From Chryseobacterium sp. E1 (GTDB lineage Bacteria > Bacteroidota > Bacteroidia > Flavobacteriales > Weeksellaceae): a DNA stretch of 64,000 bases. Of the stretch, positions 33,335 through 42,994 are shown piece by piece. Within the stretch, counting starts at the first letter, position 1. Every line of letters starts with the position of its first letter. The notes beneath the pieces are model-generated. The model saw only the letters and a program-made list of their open reading frames with translations, did not search any database and was not told the origin of the DNA. Both the position numbers and the translations under genes were made by a program. Where the stretch lies: assembly GCA_019203745.1 (NCBI GenBank), contig CP078104.1, positions 1,625,001-1,689,000 on the forward strand. The letters are read 5' to 3'.

Positions 33335-35295
33335 TTATTTTAAGATTTTAGTGTTAACAATTACTCCTTTATCAGAAACCGCTTTTACAACGTAAGAACT
33401 CTTCACTGAACCGTCAAGTTCAATTAGGAAATCTCTAGATGTTTCTACCGATTTCTTGGAGATAATAAGCTTACCACTCATATCATAAACTTCAATATCA
33501 GCTTTTTCCAACTTGGATCAAATCTAACTACATAGTTGCTAACAGCTGGGTTATATACAACCACTGTTTTAGACACTTTACTAGTTTCTTTAGCGATCAG
33601 TGTACCTTTATCAGGCGCACCGTAATACAAATTATAAGTCTTGGAATTGACAGGAATTACAGCTCCTTGTTTAGCTTCTTCCGCAGTTCCGTTAGCAGAT
33701 TTATAGTAAAACCCGGTTCCTGAGGATAACTGATGAACTCCCGCAGGAATCAATTCAGCATTTTCTCTGATCTCAAATTTATAAGATGTAATTCTCTGAC
33801 TTGCAGTACCGAAATCAAAGTTATCCATTACAATATTTTTTCCTAAGAAGTTATTTTCATTAGCTTCGTTAATGTATAACTTATATTGTCCTGAATAATT
33901 AGGATCCTGACCTCCGGTTAAGGCTTCTTCATAGGTAACAATACTATTACTGTTATCTGTAGCTACCTGTAATGTGGTTGCATTAGAAATCTGATGACCT
34001 GTTGTAGCGTTTGGAGTAACTACATAGTATGCTCTTGCTACTTCATTACCATTGGCATCTAAACCAATCACTCCTAATTGTTTCACACTTCCGCTGTACG
34101 TTTTGTATGCAGACTTGTTGGCAGTTACACTATAATCTGTACCAGCCGCTCTAGCCGTACCGCTAAATCTTCTGAGAGTGTTAAAATTTAATGTTTGAGG
34201 AGTGTTATCTCTTAATTTCATAATGAAAGTCCCCATCGGTTTGATAATCAAATTATTAACATCCCCACAGGAATATGTGTATTGACATCAAATGTCATTG
34301 TAAGTGGATTCGTAAATGTAGAACCTACTCCATTCACATATTGAACTTCCCGGTGAATACTGAACTCCCCAGATATTAGAAATTGCGTTGCCATCACTTA
34401 CCCCACCTTCATTATATCCGATTCTTGACAGATCTAAATTCGTCAGGAACGGATTTCCGAATTCGTAGATATTTTTACCAAAGGTTCCTATCCACAAACT
34501 GTTCGTTTCTTCAAACTGATCCCAAAGATAAGAGTTGTATCTCTCATTGTACGAGTTCTTATTAGTACCGTTCGCTCCAAAATTAATGTTGGCACCTGCA
34601 TCTACAAGATTAGCAGTTGCTAAAGTAGAAAAAGGTTTCCCGTTAATAGAGTAAACACCACTGGCAGATGGAGGATTACTTAGATCCAGGTTATTCGCTT
34701 TAGATCCCAGCATATAGTATCCATAGGCAGTAGGTATACCAGTACTTGATGCAACAGGTTTGGTATCTGATACAACAGTAGCGTTATTCCACATAAAAAT
34801 AGCATTACCGGAATATCTTGAATCAGTAAAGGTTTTGTTAAGTTCTGTAGAAAGAGATGATATTACTTTTTCATTGAAAGGTAAAGCCATCTGCTGGTAG
34901 AAATCACCGTTACCATGCTTGGCATTTCGGTATTCTTTAGTTACAATACCTGTAACGTTGGATTGGGATAATCCATCGACGTACAGTTGCCCGTAAGTAG
35001 AAGTAGCATACCCTGACGGATTATTCATTTTTAAAACAATATTACCTCCGGTAGTTTTATCCGCACCGCCGGCATCAATTGTTTTAAGAACATCCGTACC
35101 TGTTCCTACAACCATTACGTTCCCGTGTACTTCCATTAGACCATTGTCTCTTGTTTGTACACCGCCACCACTATAAACTAGGGTGCCGTCGCTCACATAC
35201 ATAGTAGCGTTAGCATCTACGTGACATAAAACATTCTGCGCCTGAACAGAATAGCTAACGGCTAAAAGACCTATAGCAAATAAACTTTTTCTCAT
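33335..35295 (-). CDS. Type IX secreted protein with C-terminal sorting domain (frame breaks)
   Basis: A secreted protein of about 650 residues. Signal peptide MRKSLFAIGLLAVSYSVQAQ; then a repetitive beta-rich body with no catalytic motif (VYSINGKPFSTLAT, NEVARAYYVVTPNA); then, after repair, a C-terminal sorting domain reading VYDMSGKLIISKK to VNTKILK, typical of type A signals that SprA-type channels recognise. Breaks near 34345, 34265 (G4) and 33508 (A5). It is likely cell-surface bound. A promoter -7 box lies 38 bases upstream. The small membrane protein gene follows 4 bases later. Confidence 0.8.
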
Positions 35296-35333
35296 TGTAT
35301 AAATTATTTGTGTGTTAATACAATCTTCACCCG

Positions 35334-35341
35334 CAAAGGTA
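35334..35341 (-). promoter_or_regulatory. Candidate -7 element for the type IX cargo gene
   Basis: TACCTTTG on the minus strand fits TAnnTTTG, 38 bases above the ATG at 35295. Confidence 0.5.
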
Positions 35342-35371
35342 TTATTTTTTTCTTTAAAAAAAAAAAACTTT

Positions 35372-36559
35372 TTATCTATTAATCAAAATATTATCTTCAG
35401 TTAAGATAATTTCTTTCTCTTCTCCGATTGAAAACATATAGTCTTCCAAAACTTTTTCTGTAGTTCCTCTAAGACCTCTGGCTCCCAATCCTTTTTCAAT
35501 TGTTTCCTCAACTATTTTTTCAATTGCACCGTCTGTAATTACCAAATCTGTGCCATCCATCTTGAAAAGCTCCACAAATTGGTTCACAATTGAATTTTTA
35601 GGCTCTTTCATAATTCTTACCAACGTTTCTTTCGTGAGTTTATCAAGGTAAGTGATGATTGGAAATCTTCCTAAAAGTTCTGGAATTAATCCGAAAGAAC
35701 GAAGGTCAATCGCATTAATATTTGTTAATACATATTCATCTTCATCTGTTTTATTGAGTTTTTCAGAGCTGAAACCAATTGCCTGCTTATTCATTCTTCT
35801 TTCAATGATTTCCTTGATCCCGTCAAAAGCTCCTCCGGCAATAAACAGGATATTCTGAGTATTCACCTGGATGTATTTCTGATCAGGGTGCTTTCTTCCT
35901 CCCTGAGGCGGTACATTCACAATACTTCCTTCCAATAGCTTCAGCAGTCCCTGCTGTACTCCTTCTCCTGAAACATCTCTCGTAATACTTGGGTTATCAG
36001 ACTTTCTTGCGATCTTATCAATCTCGTCAATGAATACGATTCCTTTTTCAGCTTTTTCCACATCATAATCTGCCACCATCAGAAGTCTGGAAAGAATACT
36101 TTCAACATCTTCCCCTACATATCCTGCTTCTGTAAGAATAGTAGCATCCACAATACAGAAAGGAACATTAAGTTCTCTGGCAATTGTTTTGGCCAGGAGT
36201 GTCTTACCGGTTCCCGTCTCCCCTATCATGATGATGTTTGATTTTTCAAGCTCCACTTCTCTGTTTTCGTCCTGAGCGTGAAGTAATCTTTTATAATGAT
36301 TGTATACGGCAATCGACAGCTGCTTCTTTGCCTGATCCTGACCAATCACGTACTGGTCAAGAAATACTTTGATCTCTTTCGGCTTTTTAAGTTCTTCCAT
36401 ACTGTCTGCCGGAGCGTATCCTGTTTTGGAGGCACTGTCTTTTACAATAGTATGTGCCTGCTCTATACAATTTTCGCAAATAAAACCATTCTGCCCGGAA
36501 ATCAGCATTTGTACTTCATTTCTTTTTCTGCCGCAGAAAGAACATTGGTTTGAGTTCAT
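35372..36559 (-). CDS. clpX: ATP-dependent Clp protease ATP-binding subunit ClpX
   Basis: The AAA+ unfoldase that feeds ClpP. It is 395 residues with an intact frame, slightly short of the 410-425 usual elsewhere. The N-terminal zinc finger uses Cys6, Cys9, Cys28 and Cys31. Walker A is GETGTGKT, Walker B VFIDEIDK, the pore loop region GYVGEDVE is present, and sensor 2 is GARGLRGT. It lies upstream of the type IX cargo gene and downstream of the HIT gene, from which it is separated by a strong hairpin. Confidence 0.97.
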   Translation of the reverse strand: MNSNQCSFCGRKRNEVQMLISGQNGFICENCIEQAHTIVKDSASKTGYAPADSMEELKKPKEIKVFLDQYVIGQDQAKKQLSIAVYNHYKRLLHAQDENREVELEKSNIIMIGETGTGKTLLAKTIARELNVPFCIVDATILTEAGYVGEDVESILSRLLMVADYDVEKAEKGIVFIDEIDKIARKSDNPSITRDVSGEGVQQGLLKLLEGSIVNVPPQGGRKHPDQKYIQVNTQNILFIAGGAFDGIKEIIERRMNKQAIGFSSEKLNKTDEDEYVLTNINAIDLRSFGLIPELLGRFPIITYLDKLTKETLVRIMKEPKNSIVNQFVELFKMDGTDLVITDGAIEKIVEETIEKGLGARGLRGTTEKVLEDYMFSIGEEKEIILTEDNILINR

Positions 36560-36582
36560 ATTATATAATAGGTATATGTTAA

Positions 36583-36616
36583 AGAAAATCGTAAAAATTT
36601 CTTTTTACGATTTTCT
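36583..36616 (-). terminator. Hairpin between HIT and clpX genes
   Basis: Perfect 15-bp inverted repeat, arms AGAAAATCGTAAAAA / TTTTTACGATTTTCT, loop of four. It lies 7 bases after the HIT gene stop and 24 bases before the clpX ATG; it likely ends the greA-HIT transcript. Confidence 0.7.
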
Positions 36617-36622
36617 GTTTTT

Positions 36623-37011
36623 TTAAGAATTAATAATTGAGTTTTGGATCTCTGTGTATTCTTCGTTCGTTAATTTTAATCTTTCATTTCTGAAATTCAT
36701 GTCTTCCATCTTATTCAAAGGGATCAGATGGATATGGGCATGAGGAACCTCCAGTCCTACTACCGCTACTCCTACTCTTACACATGGAATTGCAGTTTTG
36801 ATCTTCTTGGCCACCTCTTGGGCAAATCCCCAAAGGTTTTTGTATTCTTCACTTTCAAGATCAAAAATCAAATCCACTTCTTTTTCGGAACTACCAGGGT
36901 ATGTCCTTTCACCAAAGGCATTGCATCTAAGAATGCTATAAAGTCTTCATTTTCTGCAATTTTGTATGAGGGAATTTCTCCGTTGATGATTTTTGTGAAT
37001 ATAGTGCTCAT
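36623..37011 (-). CDS. HIT family nucleotide hydrolase (frame break)
   Basis: A small histidine-triad protein of about 129 residues, a hydrolase or transferase acting on nucleotide phosphoramidates or dinucleotides. It starts MSTIFTKIINGEIPSYKI, the standard opening of the family, and the catalytic triad is HAHIHLIPL. One break near 36880 (A5 run) is repaired by one base (HTLVVPKKEVD). It lies 57 bases downstream of greA on the same strand. Confidence 0.9.
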
Positions 37012-37068
37012 TTTTTTAGAAGTTAGAGATTAGGTATCAGAAGTTTAGAAATAGAAAGGGGTATCAGA

Positions 37069-37542
37069 CTATAGAGAGATGTCTAATACTTCAAAAGAAA
37101 GTTTGTTTCCGTTTGGTAAAGTAATTTCAGCAGTTTCGCCGATCGCTTTTCCTAACAGTCCTTTTGCAATCGGGGTATTTACAGAAATTTTTCCTGTTTT
37201 AAGGTCACTTTCGTTATCCGGCACCAATTTAAATACCTGCTCTTGTTTTGTCGCATTGTTTTTAAGTTTCACCGTTGTCAGGATAGAAACTTTTGAAGTA
37301 TCTAATTGGCTTTCATCTATAATTTTTGAAGTAGAGATAACATCTTTCAGCTTGGAAATACGCATTTCAAGCATTCCCTGAGCCTCTTTAGCCGCATCAT
37401 ATTCTGCATTTTCAGACAAATCACCTTTGTCTCTTGCTTCTGCGATCTGCTGAGTAATTTTTGGTCTCTCTACAGTTTCCAACTGTTCCAGCTCAGCTTT
37501 CATCATCTTATCAAGGCCCTCCTTTGTTACATAGCTTGCCAT
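37069..37542 (-). CDS. greA: Transcription elongation factor GreA
   Basis: GreA rescues backtracked RNA polymerase by stimulating RNA cleavage. It is 157 residues from the ATG at 37542 (MASYVTKEG); three more codons upstream are possible but not needed. The N-terminal coiled coil with the acidic tip DKGDLSENAEYDAAKE and the C-terminal FKBP-like domain (VNTPIAKGLLGKAIGE) are both complete. The frame is intact. A hairpin followed by a T run stands in its leader. Confidence 0.97.
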   Translation of the reverse strand: MASYVTKEGLDKMMKAELEQLETVERPKITQQIAEARDKGDLSENAEYDAAKEAQGMLEMRISKLKDVISTSKIIDESQLDTSKVSILTTVKLKNNATKQEQVFKLVPDNESDLKTGKISVNTPIAKGLLGKAIGETAEITLPNGNKLSFEVLDISL

Positions 37543-37577
37543 AATTTTCAAAATTTAGTTTTAGTATAAAAAAATAA

Positions 37578-37593
37578 TCCGACATTTGCCGGA
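37578..37593 (-). promoter_or_regulatory. Terminator-like hairpin in the greA leader
   Basis: On the minus strand TCCGGCAAATGTCGGA folds into a 6-bp stem with one G-U pair and is followed by TTATTTTTTT, between a -7 box at 37627 and the greA ATG at 37542. As no minus-strand gene lies just upstream, this looks like an attenuator rather than a gene-end terminator. Confidence 0.5.
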
Positions 37594-37626
37594 CAATGTT
37601 TTCGTGTTGTAATCGTTTAATTTTTA

Positions 37627-37634
37627 CAAATATA
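37627..37634 (-). promoter_or_regulatory. Candidate greA -7 element
   Basis: TATATTTG on the minus strand, 84 bases above the greA ATG; no convincing -33. Confidence 0.4.
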
Positions 37635-37651
37635 TAAAAATTTAAATTGAA

Positions 37652-38109
37652 ATGAAAAAACTTTTTCAATCTTAGCTATTTTCACCATACTGATTTTCAG
37701 TGATTTAACCATAAACTCGTGCAGTAACAGAGAAGATACTGTGAACTGCTTTCCCAATAACCCGATCAATGTAACTTTAAATTTAAACCTTCCTGCCTAT
37801 AATAATTTAAATTACGACGGAGGATGGATTTACATCAATGAACAGCAGTCGGGAACCAGAGGTCTGATTGCTGTACGAACCGGCAATGCGTTTAAAATAT
37901 ATGACCGGAATGCGCCTCATATATGCCCGGACAATGATACAACACTTGAGGTAAAAGATAATATTGTTATCGTATGTCCAAAAGACAATTCACGATGGAT
38001 TTTAAGAACCGGACAACCGGAGTCAGGCTCTAAAACATCTCTTCCTCCAAAAACCTATAATTCATACAATTATGATCCGGTAGCGAAAACGTTAAGTATT
38101 TACTATTAA
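37652..38109 (+). CDS. Rieske-fold-like lipoprotein without the usual ligands (frame break)
   Basis: A lipoprotein of about 152 residues. After repair of a T5 run near 37665 the signal reads MKKLFSILAIFTILIF and the acylated cysteine is in NSCSNRED. The body resembles small flavobacterial Rieske-type lipoproteins (LNLPAYNNL, GGWIYI, GLIAVRTG, RTGQPESG). The canonical ligands CxH and CxxH are not intact: only HICPD and VCPKD are found, so a 2Fe-2S cluster is doubtful. dtd follows 14 bases later. Confidence 0.6.
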
Positions 38110-38123
38110 CTATTTAGAATAAA

Positions 38124-38571
38124 ATGAAGATCGTTATACAAAGAGTCTCAGAAGCCAGTGTAAAAGTAGACGGAAAAATTGTGGGTGAAATCGGAAAAGG
38201 ATTGATGCTGCTGGTAGGGATTGATGAAAATGATGAAAAAACGGATGCAGACTGGCTGGTACAAAAAGTACTGAACCTCAGAATCTTTGGCGATGAAGAT
38301 GACAAGCTTAATCTTTCTGTAAAGGATATTTCCGGAGAGATTCTGTGCATCAGCCAGTTTACTTTAATTGCTGATTATAAAAGGGAACCGCCCCTCATTC
38401 ATTAAGGCGGCAAAACCTGATAAAGCCATTCCGCTGTTTGATTATTTTAAAGAAGAAATAGCTAAATCCGGGTTAAAAACCGAAAGCGGAATTTTCGGGG
38501 CTGATATGAAAGTATCCCTGATCAATGACGGGCCTGTGACCATTGTAATGGATTCAATCACAAAAAGCTGA
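38124..38571 (+). CDS. dtd: D-aminoacyl-tRNA deacylase (frame break)
   Basis: Removes D-amino acids wrongly attached to tRNA. It is about 150 residues after repair. Visible marks are the opening [16 protein letters not shown], the catalytic SQFTL, then GNRPSF and, in the C-terminal part, the conserved cross-dimer motif NDGPVT. A break near 38386 needs two A's added (or one base removed), giving KKGNRPSF as in E. coli's KKGTRPSF. Confidence 0.92.
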
Positions 38572-38607
38572 TCAGAGAAAGACAAGAACCATCTCATCAA
38601 CGAATCA

Positions 38608-39739
38608 ATGATTTATATGCTCAAAAATCTTCAGTTAAAATCCCTGGCTTTGGTCTTATTCAGTACAGGACTTTTGTGCTCTGGTCAAAACCGGGAGGAA
38701 CTTTTAAAAATAAAACTAGACTCCGCATTTTCAACAGTTTTTCAGGCCAATAATCCAGGAGGCAGTATTCTGATCCAGCAGGGAAACAAAACCCTGTATG
38801 AAAATTCATTTGGACTGGCTGACCTTAAGACAAAAGAAAAATTCACCAGTAAGACCGTTTCAAATTTAGGCTCTATTTCCAAGACATTTGTTTCTTACGG
38901 AATTTCAATACTCCAGAATAAAAAGCTCTCCACTGATGACAACCTTCTCATTTTTTTCCGGATTTTAAAAACAAGAAAATAGCATCTTCCATTAAGCTTC
39001 AGCATCTTCTCACCCATACTTCCGGACTTCCGGATCTCAGACATGTTGAAAGAGATAGTATTTTTTATCTTACAGCAAAAGATGAAGAAAATTTTAAGCC
39101 TTTAAAATTTGCCGACTCATTAAAATTTGAGCCGGGTACTCAATATGAATATTCCAATCCTGCTTATAACGGGCTGGCATTGATTATTGAAAAGGCAAGT
39201 CATATGAAATGGCAACGATTTATTTCTGAAAATATATTCAAACCCTCAGGAATGAAAAACAGTACAATAACTGATGGAAGTTTCCCTGACAAAAATGTAG
39301 CTCATGGTTATATCCTGAGAGAGAAAGTGTATCAGGAATATGATTACGGTGAATCTCCTACATTTGCAGCTGCCGGTAATGGCGGAGTCTGGAGTTCCAT
39401 CGATGATCTTAAAAATATATCTCCGCCATTCAAACCTGTAAGTTTATAGACTGTATGGTCATTAAAGAATCCCAGACAGTCCGTAAGCCGGCAAACTGGA
39501 AGAGTGATAAACCTGCAGACCATACAGGTACCTGGTTTGTTCATAACGGTTTTTATTCCGATATAAAAACAGAAGAAAAAGTACAGGTGATAGAACATGC
39601 CGGAGATCAGGGAGGCTTTAAATCCCATTTAATAATGATCCCCGAAAAAGAAATATCTATTATTTGGCTTACCAATAACAATACATTTATTACCGGCCAC
39701 ATCAGAAGAATATTGCTTCAGCTGAAATATATTGATTAA
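38608..39739 (+). CDS. Serine hydrolase, beta-lactamase/class C family (frame breaks)
   Basis: An exported protein of about 377 residues. The signal peptide region is LALVLFSTGLLCSGQ. Class C-type motifs appear in order: SxxK in LGSISKTFV, YxN in YEYSNPAYNGLA, and HAG in IEHAGDQGGF in place of KTG. Members include esterases, peptidases and penicillin-binding-like proteins; there is no sign that it hydrolyses antibiotics. Frame breaks lie near 38955 and 39425. MIYMLKN leaves two start choices, 38608 and 38617. Confidence 0.78.
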
Positions 39740-39749
39740 AATTAAAAAT

Positions 39750-39780
39750 GTCTTTCAAAATTGTTGAAAGACGTTTTTTT
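39750..39780 (+). terminator. Terminator after the serine hydrolase gene
   Basis: GTCTTTCAA / TTGAAAGAC stem, then GTTTTTTT, 11 bases after the stop. Confidence 0.88.
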
Positions 39781-39888
39781 GGTCGTTATCTTTTTACAGA
39801 AATGCCCATTCCCTTTGCAGCAAAAGGCTGAGCATCTTCATAGATTTTTAAGCAAAATTATTTTTCATTTAAATTCACAAAAACGTGA

Positions 39889-39915
39889 TTTGTTTTCATT
39901 TTATTATTATTTTTG
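39889..39915 (+). promoter_or_regulatory. Candidate promoter of the S8 peptidase gene
   Basis: TTTG (39889-39892), 15 bases, TATTTTTG (39908-39915). The spacer is shorter than usual; one lost base in a T run could explain that. The ATG is 42 bases below. Confidence 0.45.
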
Positions 39916-39956
39916 ATTAAACCAAATCTGATTCACAACCATTTAACAAAAATAAT

Positions 39957-41621
39957 ATGAAAACAAAAATTAAACTTTTTGCATTATTCACTTTCTGCAC
40001 TTCTTTATCCTTTGGACAGGACCAAACCGGTAAATCCATCCATAACACAGACCAGAATGCTATTGTCTATGTATGTTTTTCAAAAGGCATTCATTCAGAC
40101 AAGGCGGCTTTCAGCAGAAATGCTGGCCTGGAAAAATTTGTACAGGAAAATAAAATTTCATTTACTTATGACCTGGGATTTTCAGACCGTAAACTGGACG
40201 AAATGACAAGAACCAGCAAGGAAATCGGAAATTCAGCAGAGTCTGTGGAAAAACTGAAAAGAATTTTCAAAGCAGATATTCCGCTGCAGAATGAAGATGC
40301 TACCCAGAAACTGGTCCGTGCCCTTGAAAGATTCCCTGAAGTGGAATATGTATCGGTAATGAGCAATGTACCGATAGAACCTCCTTTGGTCAATATGTTT
40401 GTAGCCACTCCTGATCTGGAAAGCGTACAGACTTATCTGAATGACAACCCGGGAATCAATGCAAAATATGCATGGTCAAGAGGGGTTACAGGTCAGAATA
40501 TACGCATCCGTGATGTGGAATATGGCTTCTATAAAACCCATGAAATGCTGGCCAATCAAAATTCTATTCAGCTGGAACCCGGATACAGTCCCAACTCAGG
40601 ATTATCAGGCAATAATTACAGGGATCACGGCACTGCTGTAGTCAGTATTCTGGGATCAATAAAAGACAATATCGGGCTCACAGGTTCTGTTTACAGCGCA
40701 TCTGATATCAAAGGATATATGGAATGGACGACCGTAGGCTATAACAGGGCTGCAGCCGTAAGCCGCTCTATCAATGCTTCTCAAGCCGGAGACATTATTT
40801 TATATGAAATGCAGACCGGCGGAAAAGACGGACAGTATTGTCCTGCAGAATATGACAAAGTAATCTGGGACCTGACCAAAGCAGCTACAGACTCAGGAAT
40901 TATCATTATAGCAGCAGCAGGGAACGGAAACCAGAATCTGGATGATCCTTTCTATGCATCATACCTGTCAAGAGGTAACAGCGGAGCCATCATTGTAGGA
41001 GCAGGATCTCCTAATACGACGCATTCTAAACTCAGCTTCAGTACGTTTGGGAACAGAGTGGATGTACAAGGTTGGGGAAGCAGTGTTCTTGCGGCTGGCT
41101 ACGGTTCTTATGCCAAGTATGATAATGATAACAACAGGACTTACAATTACTTTAGCGGAACCAGCTCTGCAACACCTGTTGTAGCGTCTGCTGCGGTATT
41201 GATACAGTCTTTCTATTATCAGAATACAGGACAATATCTGACTCCGGCAGCAATGAAGAATCTTCTGATCTCTACGGGAATCCCACAAGGAGGTACGGTA
41301 ACAGGCCAAAAGATAGGTCCGCTGCCTAACGTAAAGAACGCTATTTTAAAACTGGAAAGCGGATTTACAGGTAAAGCCCAAGTTCTTCCTTCTTTAACGG
41401 TAAAAATTTATCCCAATCCTTCTACCGGGCATATCGCTGTTCAAAGTAGTGAAGATAAAAAGCTGGATGTTGAAATCATCAATATTCAGGGAAGAACGGT
41501 TATGAAAAATACGGTTGCACCTGATGAAAAGATCGATGTTTCACAACTTCCGGCAGGTCAGTACCTCATCAATATCAATGAAGGTTCGAGAAGAGTGGTT
41601 GAGAAATTCACGAAATTATAA
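39957..41621 (+). CDS. Secreted subtilisin-like (S8) peptidase with type IX sorting domain
   Basis: An exported serine endopeptidase, 554 residues, frame intact. Signal peptide MKTKIKLFALFTFCTSLSFG. The catalytic triad is Asp186 (RIRDVEYGF), His224 (YRDHGTAVVS) and Ser403 (SGTSSATP), with the oxyanion Asn323 in AAAGNGN. The last 85 residues are a type A sorting domain starting VKIYPNPSTG, so export runs through the SprA channel. A prodomain of about 150 residues precedes the catalytic part. It is flanked by terminators on both sides and is probably transcribed alone. Confidence 0.93.
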   Translation: MKTKIKLFALFTFCTSLSFGQDQTGKSIHNTDQNAIVYVCFSKGIHSDKAAFSRNAGLEKFVQENKISFTYDLGFSDRKLDEMTRTSKEIGNSAESVEKLKRIFKADIPLQNEDATQKLVRALERFPEVEYVSVMSNVPIEPPLVNMFVATPDLESVQTYLNDNPGINAKYAWSRGVTGQNIRIRDVEYGFYKTHEMLANQNSIQLEPGYSPNSGLSGNNYRDHGTAVVSILGSIKDNIGLTGSVYSASDIKGYMEWTTVGYNRAAAVSRSINASQAGDIILYEMQTGGKDGQYCPAEYDKVIWDLTKAATDSGIIIIAAAGNGNQNLDDPFYASYLSRGNSGAIIVGAGSPNTTHSKLSFSTFGNRVDVQGWGSSVLAAGYGSYAKYDNDNNRTYNYFSGTSSATPVVASAAVLIQSFYYQNTGQYLTPAAMKNLLISTGIPQGGTVTGQKIGPLPNVKNAILKLESGFTGKAQVLPSLTVKIYPNPSTGHIAVQSSEDKKLDVEIINIQGRTVMKNTVAPDEKIDVSQLPAGQYLININEGSRRVVEKFTKL

Positions 41622-41658
41622 ATAACAATCCTCCGAAGGAAAGTAACAGCTGTATAAT

Positions 41659-41693
41659 AAACCCACCTTTCAGAAATTCTGAAAGGTGGGTTT
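41659..41693. terminator. Bidirectional terminator
   Basis: A 15-bp perfect stem, arms AAACCCACCTTTCAG / CTGAAAGGTGGGTTT, between the convergent S8 peptidase and lipoprotein genes. Confidence 0.88.
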
Positions 41694-41714
41694 TCTTTAT
41701 GGTCTTAACAAAAT

Positions 41715-42227
41715 TTATTTTGCGGGAACGCTGCTAAAATTCAGCGCAACTTTAATGTTCATATCTGAGGAAGTCTGGTTCTTCAGCTCATAAACGGTTC
41801 TTATAGTCAAACCTGAACTTTTTACAATCTCATCCAGAAAACCGGTATCATTAAGATCCAGATTCAGGCTGGAAGAACTGGTGGATATATTTGAACGTGA
41901 AGCAATCAGTCTTTCACCGGTTCCGGCTGAAGAAACATAAATTTTAACGGTTTTGAATGCACTCAGGTTTCCTCCTGAAGGTGATGCCACTGAAATTTTA
42001 GCATCTGAAATTCTTACATCCTTGATCTGTGCATTGTTATTTCCTCCGAACCAGGTCTGAACATTGGTAGCAGTTACCGTTGAAGATACTTCTTTATCAG
42101 CAGGTACTCCGGTAGACACCAGAACATTCGTTGTATAAGGAAAGGTATTCTGAACCAGCGACTGTACGGTTCCGCAACTTACAAGTACAGCTGAGGCAGC
42201 CATTGCTGTTAGAACTATATTTTTCAT
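41715..42227 (-). CDS. Hypothetical lipoprotein, 170 residues
   Basis: The signal MKNIVLTAMAASAVLVSCG has a lipobox with Cys18. The mature part is rich in Ser, Thr, Asn and Val, has no cysteine, and looks like a single beta-sandwich (KTVKIYVSSAGTGERL; LTIRTVYELKNQ). The frame is intact. I do not recognise a family. It lies downstream of another lipoprotein gene on the same strand. Confidence 0.65.
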   Translation of the reverse strand: MKNIVLTAMAASAVLVSCGTVQSLVQNTFPYTTNVLVSTGVPADKEVSSTVTATNVQTWFGGNNNAQIKDVRISDAKISVASPSGGNLSAFKTVKIYVSSAGTGERLIASRSNISTSSSSLNLDLNDTGFLDEIVKSSGLTIRTVYELKNQTSSDMNIKVALNFSSVPAK

Positions 42228-42287
42228 AATATTAAATTTTAAACTTCACAGTATACTTTGCAGAAACTGTACCAAAATAGCTGAAAT

Positions 42288-42825
42288 TTATTCAACACTT
42301 ACGGTAAAGCTTCCTTTGGTATTTCCTGAAGCCATATTACTTTTACCGATGATAAGCCACACCTCTCCTTTTCCCGGGGTTTCATAGGTTATCTCTCTTC
42401 CGAAAGGTCCGTCATAGTCTCCGTTAGGAAGTTTTATCTGATTAAAACGGATATTAAAATCTTTTTCCTTGGTTGAAATTTTAGCTTTGATTTTTGCCTG
42501 GTCATAATGAGTCAGCTTCAATACCAGCTCCTGATCATCTTTTGTAAACTCTTCCCTAATGTAAAGGGAAGCTGTGATGCATCAGCCGTTCTTACGATCT
42601 GGCCTTCTTTTTCACTTCTCATCACTCCTTTGCGCAGGACTTCTTTCGTAGCCGGAGCATTGTTAATAATTGAATCTTTGGTTCTTAATGCTGCAGAATC
42701 TGTTTTATAAACGGAGTCCGGCATTTCTGTGGCTGCTGTAGAGTCTTTATCCTGCGTTGCAGTCACAGCAGGTTCTTTTTACAGGCAACGATAATCAATG
42801 GAATTAACAATAAGCTTTTTTTCAT
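42288..42825 (-). CDS. Hypothetical lipoprotein (frame breaks)
   Basis: About 179 residues after repair. The lipoprotein signal is MKKSLLLIPLIIVACKKEPA. A Ser/Thr/Asp-rich linker follows (DKDSTAATEMPDS), then a beta-rich domain with FNIRFNQIKLPNGDYDGPFG and GEVWLIIGKSNMASG. Breaks at the A5 run near 42778 and a GGG near 42562 are repaired by one base each. Function is unknown. Confidence 0.6.
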
Positions 42826-42994
42826 AATAATTAATTTTAAGGAGGTGGAAAAGATGGAAGCCGGAGATTTGGAGATGGAAGTTCTCCTTTTTATTTTCAC
42901 ACCATCCTGGTTCATCAGTTCTTTTTATATGCTAAAATTGTTCCAAGTTCATTCCGGGGCCTGCATTCAGGGTTGAATTCTGCCTTAAAAAAAC

